This document shows positions 15,329-24,037 of a DNA stretch of 64,000 bases, in pieces. The stretch comes from Pectobacterium aquaticum (GTDB taxonomy: Bacteria; Pseudomonadota; Gammaproteobacteria; Enterobacterales; Enterobacteriaceae), in contig NZ_CP086253.1 in the NCBI RefSeq assembly GCF_003382565.3, positions 248,001 to 312,000 of the forward strand, in the 5' to 3' direction. Position 1 is the first letter of the stretch. Every line of letters starts with the position of its first letter. The notes below the pieces were generated by a model, which saw only the letters and a list, made by a program, of their open reading frames with translations, ran no database searches and was not told where the DNA came from. The translations under genes and the position numbers were made by a program.

Positions 15329-16216
15329 TTACGATGCGCGGCGTTGGCCGGTAATGCGGCACCACTCTTCGCGTTCAGCCACCGGATCGAGCGTGAACTT
15401 GTCTGCGTAGGCTTCCGCGACGCCATCGGCCTGCGTGGCCAGTACACCGGAAAGGCCGAGGTGACCGCCTGCTTTAGGTAAATCGCTAATCAGCGGTGCC
15501 AGTTCGCGCAGCGGGCCAGCAAGGATATTGGCAACGACGACATCGGCAGACAGGTCGGCAGGCTGGTCTTTCGGCAGATAAAGCTCCAGACGCTCAGAAA
15601 CGCCGTTACGCTGCGCGTTATCGCGGCTGGCTTGAATCGCCTGCGGATCGATATCAATCCCGATGGCGCGTGCTGCACCCAGTTTCAGAGCCGCAATCGC
15701 CAGAATGCCGGAACCGCAGCCAAAATCGATGATGGTTTTCCCTTCCAGATCCAGCCCATCGAGCCATTGCAGGCACAGCGCGGTTGTCGGATGGGTGCCA
15801 GTGCCAAATGCCAGGCCAGGATCGAGCATGACGTTGACGGCAGTCGGGTCAGGAATGTCACGCCAGCTTGGGCAAATCCACAGACGCTTGCCGAACTGCA
15901 TCGGGTGGAAATTATCCATCCACTCGCGTTCCCAGTCTTTGTCTTCCAACTGCTCGATTTTGTGCTTAAAACCCGCGCCCAGCAGCGGTTCTTGCTCCAG
16001 TATGGCGATAACAGCGTTCATATCGGTTTCGGCATCGTACAGCGCAATCGCGTCAGTATCGCCCCACAGGCGAGTCTCGCCCGGCAGCGGTTCAAACACG
16101 GGGGTATCGTGCGTATCCTGAAACGTAACGGATACCGCACCGCTTTCCATCATGACGTCACCCAGTTGTTCTGCAACCTTTCCTGAGGTGTTTATTTTCA
16201 GTTGAATCCACGGCAT
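15329..16216 (-). CDS. prmA: Ribosomal protein L11 methyltransferase
   Basis: Cytoplasmic SAM enzyme that trimethylates ribosomal protein L11 at its N-terminus and lysines. At 295 residues it is close to E. coli PrmA (293). The N-terminal L11-binding part (MPWIQLKINT...) is followed by a linker and the Rossmann methyltransferase domain with motif I IIDFGCGSGILAIAALKLGA near 162-181 and VVANILAGPL. It follows panF by 17 bases, and panF-prmA is a conserved enterobacterial pair. Confidence 0.96.
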   Translation of the reverse strand: MPWIQLKINTSGKVAEQLGDVMMESGAVSVTFQDTHDTPVFEPLPGETRLWGDTDAIALYDAETDMNAVIAILEQEPLLGAGFKHKIEQLEDKDWEREWMDNFHPMQFGKRLWICPSWRDIPDPTAVNVMLDPGLAFGTGTHPTTALCLQWLDGLDLEGKTIIDFGCGSGILAIAALKLGAARAIGIDIDPQAIQASRDNAQRNGVSERLELYLPKDQPADLSADVVVANILAGPLRELAPLISDLPKAGGHLGLSGVLATQADGVAEAYADKFTLDPVAEREEWCRITGQRRAS

Positions 16217-16233
16217 AGCAGTCTCTATTACAT

Positions 16234-17691
16234 TTAAAGTGAAGATGAAGCGGCAACCGGCGCTGGTGGATTATGACCAAAGCGGTTGCCAATAATAAAC
16301 GCCATCAGGCTGAGTAGCAGCGATGGCACAATCGGGTGATACCCAGCTAGATGAAGATTGAAGCTGGCCAGTAAGGTATAGCAAATTGCGCCAGTGAACA
16401 TGGCGCTAAGCGCACCCGCGGCATTCGCGCGTTCCCAATACAGACCCAGCACCAGCGGCCACAGGAACACCGCTTCCAGCCCGCCAAACGCCAGCAGGTT
16501 CAACCAGATGATCATATCTGGCGGCCGTAAGGAAGCCAGTAGCACCAGCAGGCCCAATAGTAGGGTGGTCATGCTGGACAGGATCTTGATGCGGCGTTCG
16601 TTATGGATCTGCTGCGGGCGTACGCTGAGGTAGAGATCTTTGATGATCGTGGCGGAGGCCTGAAGCAAATGCGCATTAATGTTGGACATGATAGCGGCCA
16701 TTGGCGCGGCGAGAAAGATCCCTGCGGCCAGCGGCGGTAATACGGTGACCATCAGCGCCGGTAAAACCTGATCGGGAATCGTCAGATTTGGCATCACGGC
16801 GCGGCCCAGCGCACCGGCCAAGTGCATGCCGAGCATCAGAATGCCGATGACGATCGTGCCGATAATAATCCCGCGGTGCAGCGCTTTGCTGTCGCGATAA
16901 GAGATGCAGCGCACGGCGGTGTTCGGCAAGCCGATGACGCCGAAGCAGACCAGCACCCAGAATGAGGCCATAAACGGCATCGACAGAATGCCGTTGCTGC
17001 CCTGTGGCGATACCAGCATCGGGTCGATTTGTTGCAGTTTATCGACTGCGCTATGCAAGCCGCCGGCGGCATAGATCACGCCGACCAGCAGGATGACGGT
17101 GCCGATCAGCATCACGATGCCCTGCATTGCATCATTAAGCACGCTGGCGCGGAAACCACCAAACGTGGTGTACAGCGCGATGGTGACGCCGAAAATCAGC
17201 AGGCCGATGTCGTAAGGGATGTTCGCTGCGGTTTCCAGCAGACGCGCGCCACCAATGAACTGCACAGCCATGGCGCCGATAAACGCGACCAACAGGCTGA
17301 TGCTGGCGAACCAGACCAGCAGCGGACTGTTGTAGCGCGCGTATAGCATGTCGTTCAACGTGATAGCGTTGTAACGCCGCGCCAAAATGGCGAATTTTTT
17401 CCCCAGAATTCCGAGCGACAGCAGCATGGTGGGAAGCTGGATCATCGAAAGCAGCACCCAGCCCAGCCCGTATTTATATGCCGCACCCGGCCCACCGATA
17501 AAAGAGCTGGCGCTGACGTAAGTGCCAATGAGCGTCATCGCCAGAACAAACCCGCCCATTGAGCGGCCGCCGAGGAAATACTCGTTAAGAAAGTTACCCG
17601 CCTGACGGCGACGGTACGCATAGACCGACAGCCCGAACACCAGCAGTAGATAGCCAATCAGCGGCAATAAAATTTCAATTTGCATCGTCAC
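16234..17691 (-). CDS. panF: Sodium/pantothenate symporter
   Basis: Inner-membrane sodium:solute symporter that imports pantothenate for coenzyme A synthesis. It has 485 residues and about a dozen strongly hydrophobic segments. Family marks include NEYFLGGRSMGGFVLAMTLIGTYVSASSFIGGPGAAYKYG early in the protein and SNINAHLLQASATIIKDLYL later. Its start overlaps the yhdT stop by 17 bases, so the two are translated together. Order and strand are as in E. coli. Confidence 0.95.
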   Translation of the reverse strand: MTMQIEILLPLIGYLLLVFGLSVYAYRRRQAGNFLNEYFLGGRSMGGFVLAMTLIGTYVSASSFIGGPGAAYKYGLGWVLLSMIQLPTMLLSLGILGKKFAILARRYNAITLNDMLYARYNSPLLVWFASISLLVAFIGAMAVQFIGGARLLETAANIPYDIGLLIFGVTIALYTTFGGFRASVLNDAMQGIVMLIGTVILLVGVIYAAGGLHSAVDKLQQIDPMLVSPQGSNGILSMPFMASFWVLVCFGVIGLPNTAVRCISYRDSKALHRGIIIGTIVIGILMLGMHLAGALGRAVMPNLTIPDQVLPALMVTVLPPLAAGIFLAAPMAAIMSNINAHLLQASATIIKDLYLSVRPQQIHNERRIKILSSMTTLLLGLLVLLASLRPPDMIIWLNLLAFGGLEAVFLWPLVLGLYWERANAAGALSAMFTGAICYTLLASFNLHLAGYHPIVPSLLLSLMAFIIGNRFGHNPPAPVAASSSL

Positions 17692-17917
17692 TCTCCAGTG
17701 AGATATCGCGGAAAATGACGCGCACCATCAGCCAGCACAGCAGCGTAAACACGAGCGGCAGCAGCAGGCAGGCCATCTCAAACCAGTGTGGCAGGCCAGT
17801 GATCCCTTGTGTGTTGTCAGGCAAATAGGCGGCAAGCACCCAGGCCACTAAATAAACCAGCGTCAGGCCGAAAGCCCAGCGGGCCTCTTTGTGCGCCTGA
17901 GGAAAGCGTGTATCCAT
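17675..17917 (-). CDS. yhdT: YhdT family inner-membrane protein
   Basis: An 80-residue protein with two hydrophobic segments (FGLTLVYLVAWVLAAYLP and WFEMACLLLPLVFTLLCWLMV). The ATG at 17917 has GGAG 8 bases upstream and gives the usual MDTRF start; the ORF to 17950 adds 11 residues without support. It always sits before panF and overlaps it, so an accessory role in pantothenate uptake is often guessed but not shown. Confidence 0.92.
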   Translation of the reverse strand: MDTRFPQAHKEARWAFGLTLVYLVAWVLAAYLPDNTQGITGLPHWFEMACLLLPLVFTLLCWLMVRVIFRDISLESDDAN

Positions 17918-18246
17918 GTTCTTCTCCACCGTAAATGGGAGGATTGGCATCGTTATGAACGTCGTGATGACGAAAGCGGGAATTTTACGGCATGTGGGCC
18001 AATTGACTAGTAAGAATTACGCCAGAAGCGTAAAAGCCAGCCGTGGGGTACCATTACTTGACGCGAGAACATTTTACTCCAAGCGCCAACAGGGAGTGAG
18101 CATGACGGTTTTTTCAGAGTGAAAACGCGGAAAAGGAGCCGAACGGTTTAATGATTGTCACTTTTGCGTCATTAGTTGTCACCTCCGGATGAGCGTGCTC
18201 ATGGCTCTCTGGATAACACTGAGGTTCCATTAAAAGGAGCCCGATC
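17918..18246. other. Divergent spacer between yhdT and the leuA-type gene
   Basis: No gene. TTGTCAC occurs twice as a direct repeat at 18155-18161 and 18176-18182, start-to-start 21 bases, which is two helical turns and the usual spacing for AraC-family activators. A palindrome ATGAGC/GCTCAT lies at 18189-18202. No confident -10/-35 pair was found for either gene. Confidence 0.5.
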
Positions 18247-19917
18247 ATGTTGAATAACCCTTCATTGAAATACAAAGCGCATCCACCGATTGGCCTAAAA
18301 GATCGGCAATGGCCTAGCAAGACATTAACCCAACCACCACGTTGGCTTTCCACCGATTTACGGGACGGTAATCAGGCTCTTGCTGAGCCGATGAATGAAA
18401 TGCGTAAACTGAAATTTTGGGATCTGCTGATTGCCTGCGGATTCAGAGAGATTGAGGTCGCTTTTCCGTCTGCTTCACAAACTGATTTTAATTTTGTTCG
18501 CTTATTGATTGAAGAAAAGCGTATTCCGCAGAATGTGACAATTCAGGTTTTAACGCAGGCGCGAGAAGATTTGATTACGCGTACATTTGAATCGCTGAGT
18601 GGTGTACATCGCGCCACCGTTCACTTATACAACGCGACTGCACCGGTTTTCAGGGATGTGGTGTTTCGTCAGACACGTGATGAAATTATTCAGCTTGCGG
18701 TCAATGCGACGAAGCAGATCCGTCAGTTATGTGCTGAGGCGCAGGAGACTGACTGGACCTTTCAATATTCACCGGAAACGTTCTGCTTTACCGAGCCAGA
18801 TTTCGCGCTTCAGATTTGCGAGGCTGTCGCCGATGTCTGGGAGCCTGATGCGTGCCGCCCCATGATTATCAACCTTCCCGCGACCGTTGAGGTCAACACG
18901 CCCAATGTGTATGCCGATCAGATAGAATATTTTTGCCGACATTTTTCCCGTAGAGATAAGGTCTGTATCAGTGTGCATCCGCATAATGACCGCGGTACAG
19001 GCATTGCCTGCGCTGAACTTGCTTTACTGGCTGGCGCTGAAAGAGTTGAGGGCTGCCTGTTTGGTAATGGAGAACGTACCGGTAATGTCGATTTAGTGAC
19101 GCTGGCGCTTAATCTTTACACGCAGGGAATCTCTCCTGAGCTCGATTTCAGCCACATGAAGAAGGTGGTGGAAGTGGTTGAGGAGTGTAATCAACTCCCC
19201 GTCGCACCACGTCACCCTTATGCCGGAGAACTCGCTTTTACGGCTTTTTCCGGATCGCATCAAGATGCGATTAAAAAAGGGTTTGCAGCACGACTGCATT
19301 CGGCCTCGCCAGTATGGGAAATTCCCTATCTTCCGCTCGATCCGGAAGACATCGGTTGCAATTATGAGGCCGTTATTCGCGTAAACAGCCAGTCAGGAAA
19401 AAGCGGTGCTGCCTGGCTGCTTGAGCAAAACCATGGCCTCATCTTGCCTCGTCAACTTCAGAAGGCATTCAGTCTGCTGGTACAGAAAGCGTCTGAATCT
19501 GAGGGGAAAGAGATGTCGCAGATGGCTATCTGGATGCTATTTCGTGAGGCTTACGGTTTAGTCGAATTACCGCTGATTCGGTTAACTAAATATACCTGCG
19601 ATAATCAGCTTGGGCAGAACACAACGCTTTCAGCTGAAATCATTTTCCGCGAGAAAAGACTGAATTTGAAGGGCGCAGGAAACGGTTTTCTCTCTGCGGG
19701 AATGACGGCTCTCTGCCGAGAGGTGAAAGCAGATCTTAATATTGTGAGCTATCAGGAACACACGTTAGGTCAGCGTAGTGACAGCCGTTCTGTGGCTTAT
19801 GTGTGCTGTCAGAACCATGCGGGTGAATGTGCATGGGGTGTCAGCATTGACAGCGATGTTACCCGAGCCTCTTTGCAAGCGATGCTGAATGCCGCAGGGC
19901 GTTTGATTATGGGTTGA
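18247..19917 (+). CDS. leuA: 2-isopropylmalate synthase, fungal/actinobacterial type (LeuA type 2)
   Basis: Joins acetyl-CoA to 2-oxoisovalerate, the first step of leucine synthesis. At 556 residues it has the second-type IPMS pattern, unlike the shorter E. coli LeuA group: TDLRDGNQALAEPM at 36-49, metal histidines H244 and H246 in VHPHNDRGTG, GNGERTGNVDLVTLALN, and the C-terminal LeuA regulatory domain (HTLGQRSDSRSVAYV, ASLQAMLNAAGRLI). AAGGAG lies before the ATG. The genome probably has the usual leuABCD too, so this may be a paralogue for another branched acid. It is convergent with an AraC regulator. Confidence 0.87.
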   Translation: MLNNPSLKYKAHPPIGLKDRQWPSKTLTQPPRWLSTDLRDGNQALAEPMNEMRKLKFWDLLIACGFREIEVAFPSASQTDFNFVRLLIEEKRIPQNVTIQVLTQAREDLITRTFESLSGVHRATVHLYNATAPVFRDVVFRQTRDEIIQLAVNATKQIRQLCAEAQETDWTFQYSPETFCFTEPDFALQICEAVADVWEPDACRPMIINLPATVEVNTPNVYADQIEYFCRHFSRRDKVCISVHPHNDRGTGIACAELALLAGAERVEGCLFGNGERTGNVDLVTLALNLYTQGISPELDFSHMKKVVEVVEECNQLPVAPRHPYAGELAFTAFSGSHQDAIKKGFAARLHSASPVWEIPYLPLDPEDIGCNYEAVIRVNSQSGKSGAAWLLEQNHGLILPRQLQKAFSLLVQKASESEGKEMSQMAIWMLFREAYGLVELPLIRLTKYTCDNQLGQNTTLSAEIIFREKRLNLKGAGNGFLSAGMTALCREVKADLNIVSYQEHTLGQRSDSRSVAYVCCQNHAGECAWGVSIDSDVTRASLQAMLNAAGRLIMG

Positions 19918-20668
19918 AGTAATTGCCGGGCGTCACGCCCATGACTCTGCGAAACATGGCAGTGAAAGCTCCCGGGTTGGCATAGCCTAAATCAAGCGCC
20001 ACTCGGGTGACTTGTTCGCCCTGTGCCAGACGCGTTAGGGCAATCAGCAAACGTGCACGACGAACCCACTCACTAAATTGCATACCGGTTTGCTGATAAA
20101 AATGTCGGCTGAGTGTTCTTACGCTGACGTTGGCTTGCTCGGCAGCGTTGGCCACAGTCCAGGCCTCATAGGGGGCCTGACGGACGGCATTGCACAATAA
20201 TTTCAGGCGCTCAGAAATCGGCTCAGGAAGACAAAAAGGAAGCGTATTCATCAAACGTATTTCATCAAGGATAAGTTCATAAATACGTTCGGTCCGACTT
20301 CCTGGCTCATAATTAGCGGGAAGTTTCAGGACATCGATGATGAGTTCTCGTAATAAAGGTGTTATCCCCACGACCTGACAGATAACAGGGAGGTCTGCTC
20401 TGGCAAGCGGTTCGACAAAAAGTACTCTGGCCTTAACTTCACCCACAATATGTAAGGCATGTGGAATATCTGCGGGTATCCATACCCCACGCGAGGGTGG
20501 AACCACCCAGATTCCCTGTTGGGTTTCAACCCGAATAACCCCACTAAGCGTATGAATTAACTGAGCGCAACTGTGAGTGTGCCAGCTTTCATAATCCCCG
20601 TGATTATAGTTGTGTGCGTACGGAATTAATGGTCTGCACGAGAAATCAAAATCGGATTGTCTTGTCAC
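19907..20668 (-). CDS. AraC-family transcriptional regulator
   Basis: A 253-residue regulator. The N-terminal half is a cupin sensor (HTHSCAQLIHTLSGVIRVETQQGIWVVPPSRGVWIPADIPH), like the NimR/YqhC-type group. The C-terminal half has two helix-turn-helix motifs (TVANAAEQANVSVRTLSRHFYQQTG and ITRVALDLGYANPGAFTAMFRRVMG style text). Its 3' end overlaps the leuA-type gene by 11 bases in a tail-to-tail arrangement. The 21-base direct repeat upstream of that gene is a possible target. The effector is unknown. Confidence 0.9.
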   Translation of the reverse strand: MTRQSDFDFSCRPLIPYAHNYNHGDYESWHTHSCAQLIHTLSGVIRVETQQGIWVVPPSRGVWIPADIPHALHIVGEVKARVLFVEPLARADLPVICQVVGITPLLRELIIDVLKLPANYEPGSRTERIYELILDEIRLMNTLPFCLPEPISERLKLLCNAVRQAPYEAWTVANAAEQANVSVRTLSRHFYQQTGMQFSEWVRRARLLIALTRLAQGEQVTRVALDLGYANPGAFTAMFRRVMGVTPGNYFNP

Positions 20669-20783
20669 TCTGCAACCACCATCTCATCCTAAAAAAGACG
20701 ATATATCCTACCTCGTTTGCTTGCGGGTTGCTTGTGCTAGTCAGCGTTTGCGAACGGCATGACGACTCGGAGGCATAAATAAC

Positions 20784-20810
20784 AAAGGCCAGCATAAGCT
20801 GGCCTTTTGA
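20784..20810 (-). terminator. Terminator of the aroQ-accB-accC operon
   Basis: AAAGGCCAGC (20784-20793) pairs with GCTGGCCTTT (20798-20807) around a 4-base loop. It lies 17 bases after the accC stop, with TTTGTTATTT following on the minus strand. Confidence 0.87.
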
Positions 20811-20826
20811 CTCGATTGCGCAGTAT

Positions 20827-22170
20827 TTACTGCAAGCCGAGTTTCTTCTCCAGATAGTGGATGTTAGTGCCACCTCTCTGGAAGTTTTCGTCGCTCATGA
20901 TCTTCATCTGAAGTTCGATGTTGGTTTTGATGCCATCGATGATCAGTTCAGCCAGCGCGTTCTTCATACGGGAAATCGCGATTTCGCGGGTTTCGCCGTA
21001 GGTAATCAGCTTGCCGATCATGGAATCGTAATACGGCGGTACGGTATAACCGGCGTAAATATGCGATTCCCAACGGACACCAAAGCCACCCGGCGCGTGG
21101 AAACGCGTGATTTTACCCGGGCTTGGCAGGAACGAGTTCGGGTCCTCGGCGTTGATACGGCATTCCACCGCATGGCCGCGAACCTTAACGTCTTTCTGCT
21201 TGATGGACAGTGGCAGACCGGCAGCGATGCGCAGCTGCTCTTTGATCAGATCCACGCCGGTAATCATCTCGGTAACCGGATGCTCCACCTGAATACGGGT
21301 GTTCATTTCAATGAAGTAGAACTCACCGTTTTCGTACAGGAACTCAAACGTACCCGCACCACGATAGTTGATATCGATACAGGCTTTGGCGCAGCGCTCG
21401 CCGATATTGCGGCGCAGCTCGTCCGTAATGCCCGGTGCTGGCGCTTCTTCCACCACTTTCTGGTGGCGACGCTGCATGGAGCAGTCGCGCTCGGCCAGAT
21501 AGACGGCGTGGCCCTGACCATCAGCCAGAATCTGAATTTCCACGTGACGTGGGTTTTCCAGATATTTTTCCATGTAGACCATGTCGTTGTTGAAAGCCGC
21601 TTTGGCTTCCGCACGGGTCATGTTGATGGATTGTTCCAGATCTTTGTCGCTGCGCACGACGCGCATACCACGACCACCGCCACCGCCAGAGGCTTTGATG
21701 ATGACCGGATAACCGATGCGTTTTGCATGAGCACGGTTAGCGTCCATGTCACCGTCTAACGGACCATCAGAGCCTGGTACGGTCGGAACACCCGCTTTTT
21801 TCATTGCGGTGATGGCTGACACTTTGTCGCCCATCAGGCGAATGGTTTCTGCGCGCGGGCCGATGAAGATAAAGCCAGAGCGTTCAACCTGCTCGGCAAA
21901 ATCCGCATTTTCGGACAGGAAACCGTAGCCAGGGTGAATCGCGACGGCACCGGTGATTTCCGCAGCGGAAATAATCGCTGGGATGTTCAGATAGCTTTTT
22001 GTTGACGGAGCCGGGCCGATACACACGGTTTCGTCCGCCAGCAATACGTGTTTCAAATCGCGATCCGCACTGGAGTGAACGGCGACGGTTTTGATGCCCA
22101 GTTCTTTACAGGCACGCAAAATACGCAGCGCAATCTCTCCGCGGTTAGCGATAACGATTTTATCTAGCAT
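20827..22170 (-). CDS. accC: Acetyl-CoA carboxylase, biotin carboxylase subunit
   Basis: Carboxylates the biotin on AccB with ATP and bicarbonate, the first half of malonyl-CoA formation for fatty-acid synthesis. At 447 residues it is nearly the E. coli length. Visible: MLDKIVIANRGEIALRIL, the glycine-rich ATP-grasp loop KASGGGGGRGMRVV, the active-site region FIEMNTRIQVEHPVTEMITG and the biotin-carboxylase C-terminal domain. It is 11 bases after accB and is the last gene of its operon. Confidence 0.98.
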   Translation of the reverse strand: MLDKIVIANRGEIALRILRACKELGIKTVAVHSSADRDLKHVLLADETVCIGPAPSTKSYLNIPAIISAAEITGAVAIHPGYGFLSENADFAEQVERSGFIFIGPRAETIRLMGDKVSAITAMKKAGVPTVPGSDGPLDGDMDANRAHAKRIGYPVIIKASGGGGGRGMRVVRSDKDLEQSINMTRAEAKAAFNNDMVYMEKYLENPRHVEIQILADGQGHAVYLAERDCSMQRRHQKVVEEAPAPGITDELRRNIGERCAKACIDINYRGAGTFEFLYENGEFYFIEMNTRIQVEHPVTEMITGVDLIKEQLRIAAGLPLSIKQKDVKVRGHAVECRINAEDPNSFLPSPGKITRFHAPGGFGVRWESHIYAGYTVPPYYDSMIGKLITYGETREIAISRMKNALAELIIDGIKTNIELQMKIMSDENFQRGGTNIHYLEKKLGLQ

Positions 22171-22181
22171 GATAAGCCTCG

Positions 22182-22649
22182 TTATTCGATGACAACCAGT
22201 GGCTCGTCAAATTCGACCGGCTGACCGCTTTCGACCAGGATGGCTTTCACCACGCCTGATTTGTCGGCTTCGATCTGGTTCATCATTTTCATGGCTTCGA
22301 CGATGCACAGGGTATCGCCGACGTTGACGTGCTGACCCACTTCCACGAAGGCTTTAGCATCCGGGCTTGGGGTGCGATAGAAGGTTCCAACCATTGGAGA
22401 ACGAACGATGTGTCCACTGATGGCAGCCGGTGCGGCAGTTGCTTCCACTGGCGCTGGTGCAACGGCGGCGGCCAGAGCAGGCTGTGGCTGCATCATTGGT
22501 GTCGCGTAAGCCTGTTGCATCATCGGGTAGTTAACCGCTGCTGGGGCACGACTGATACGTACTGATTCTTCACCTTCAGAAATTTCCAGTTCGGCGATGC
22601 CGGACTCTTCAACCAGTTCGATCAGTTTTTTGATTTTACGAATATCCAT
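22182..22649 (-). CDS. accB: Biotin carboxyl carrier protein
   Basis: Carries the carboxyl group on biotin between the two halves of acetyl-CoA carboxylase. It has 155 residues: an N-terminal domain (MDIRKIKKLIELVEESG), an Ala/Pro-rich linker about 35-78, and the biotinyl domain with the biotin site K121 in VEAMKMMNQIE. In E. coli AccB autoregulates its own operon. Here aroQ lies 24 bases upstream on the same strand and probably shares the transcript. Confidence 0.98.
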   Translation of the reverse strand: MDIRKIKKLIELVEESGIAELEISEGEESVRISRAPAAVNYPMMQQAYATPMMQPQPALAAAVAPAPVEATAAPAAISGHIVRSPMVGTFYRTPSPDAKAFVEVGQHVNVGDTLCIVEAMKMMNQIEADKSGVVKAILVESGQPVEFDEPLVVIE

Positions 22650-22673
22650 GGATGTGGTTCCGTACTCTTTTGT

Positions 22674-23126
22674 TTAATTGGAAGTTGACAGGCGTTTTAC
22701 CGCCGTCTGTAAAGCATACTGATAACCATCTGCCCCGAGGCCACATATCACGCCTACCGCAACATCAGAAAGATAGGAGTGATGACGAAAAGGCTCACGT
22801 GCGTGCACGTTGGACAGATGAATTTCGATAAACGGAATCGCGACCGCCAGCAGGGCATCACGCAGCGCAACGCTGGTGTGGGTAAATGCCGCTGGGTTAA
22901 TCAGAATGAAGTCTGTGTTTCCTCTGGCCTGATGGATGGTATCGATCAGAACATGTTCCGCATTGGATTGCAGATGGGAAAACTTCACGTTCAATGCCTG
23001 CGCCTGTGTTTCCAGCTCGCTGACGATGTCTGCTAACGTCGTGTTACCGTATTTGTCGGGCTCTCGGGTTCCTAGCAGATTCAGGTTTGGACCGTTCAAG
23101 AGCAAAATGTGAAATTTTTCTGCCAT
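22674..23126 (-). CDS. aroQ: 3-dehydroquinate dehydratase, type II
   Basis: Converts 3-dehydroquinate to 3-dehydroshikimate in the shikimate pathway. A 150-residue type II enzyme: LLLNGPNLNLLGTREPDKYG with the catalytic tyrosine Y26, INPAAFTHTSVALRDAL, and the histidine/serine motif around IEIHLSNVHAREPFRHHSYLSDVA. E. coli uses the unrelated type I enzyme AroD, and this aroQ before accBC is common in Pectobacterium, Yersinia and Serratia. A TATAAT-like -10 on the minus strand is near 23250-23255, with no good -35. Confidence 0.96.
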   Translation of the reverse strand: MAEKFHILLLNGPNLNLLGTREPDKYGNTTLADIVSELETQAQALNVKFSHLQSNAEHVLIDTIHQARGNTDFILINPAAFTHTSVALRDALLAVAIPFIEIHLSNVHAREPFRHHSYLSDVAVGVICGLGADGYQYALQTAVKRLSTSN

Positions 23127-23380
23127 TGTGCTGCTATCTCCCGCGATTGACCAAGATTGCCAAAACCGTGTCGCACAAAATAGCGCGAAGCTATTCGTTT
23201 GTCACCTTTCGTGACGCAAATTGTCCGGCCCGAGAAATTAAAGTCGTGCATTATAACCATATCGTGGCAATTCGCAGCTAAATACTGGTCTTATCTGCGG
23301 AGATATTCCTGCACCAAGCCGTGAGAAGGCGTGAGTTTCACTGCGGTCCGTAACCTGCTTGTCCTGTATTGCTGCGGCGT

Positions 23381-23980
23381 TTAGCGCCACCATTGGCGAA
23401 ATTTCTTATAACGTAACAGCAGCAAGATCAGCGCCGCGAGCGCGTACAAAATAGGCTGTGGGGAGAGCGTTTTAACTGACCAAAGATAGTGGATAGGCGC
23501 AAGGATGGCGACTAAATAGACGAAATTATGCATTTTTTGCCAGTGCGATCCCAACTTGCGCATCATTATCTGTGGTGATGTCACTGCTAGCGCCAGCAAA
23601 ATCAGCCAGCTTATGATTCCCAACGTCAAATACGGTCGGGATATCAGTTCGCTCCCCAGCAGTGCCAGATGATCCAGACCCAACTCCAGCAGCGCATAGC
23701 TCACCAGATGCAACGTCGCCCAGAAAAAGCACCACAGCCCGAGGAGGCGTCGGCAGCGAATCAGCAGCGGCTGTTTACCGTAGCGCGCCAGTGGCGTGAC
23801 CAAGAGCGTTGCCAGCAGCAATTTCAGCGCCATTCGGCCGGTAAAATGCTGGATATCTTTGGCGGGGTCGGCGCTGAACCACCCTTGGTCGACTGACAAT
23901 ATCAGCCACAGCAGCGGCAGAAAACCAGCCAGATGGAGTAGCACTTTTAACCGGGTAATGTGTTGTAACGTCAGTCTCAT
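23381..23980 (-). CDS. msrQ: Heme-binding membrane subunit MsrQ
   Basis: Inner-membrane b-type cytochrome that passes electrons to MsrP for repair of oxidised periplasmic methionines. It has 199 residues and about six hydrophobic spans in the ferric-reductase-like domain. Candidate heme ligands are histidines in FWATLHLVSYALLEL, KMHNFVYLVAILAPIHYLW. It follows msrP by 57 bases on the same strand, as in other proteobacteria. Confidence 0.94.
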   Translation of the reverse strand: MRLTLQHITRLKVLLHLAGFLPLLWLILSVDQGWFSADPAKDIQHFTGRMALKLLLATLLVTPLARYGKQPLLIRCRRLLGLWCFFWATLHLVSYALLELGLDHLALLGSELISRPYLTLGIISWLILLALAVTSPQIMMRKLGSHWQKMHNFVYLVAILAPIHYLWSVKTLSPQPILYALAALILLLLRYKKFRQWWR

Positions 23981-24037
23981 GCTGATGTGGATTCCTATCC
24001 TGACAGGATGCTGTAGCGAGAAGTTTTGTGTTATTCG

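Noticed and set aside
18189..18233. 14-codon leader peptide before the leuA-type gene
   Set aside because: It has only three scattered leucines, no Leu run, no ribosome-binding site and no clear terminator/antiterminator pair, so attenuation is not supported.
20857..21759. 300-codon open frame on the plus strand
   Set aside because: It is the exact antisense of accC, a high-GC conserved gene; the text has no family look and no ribosome-binding site.
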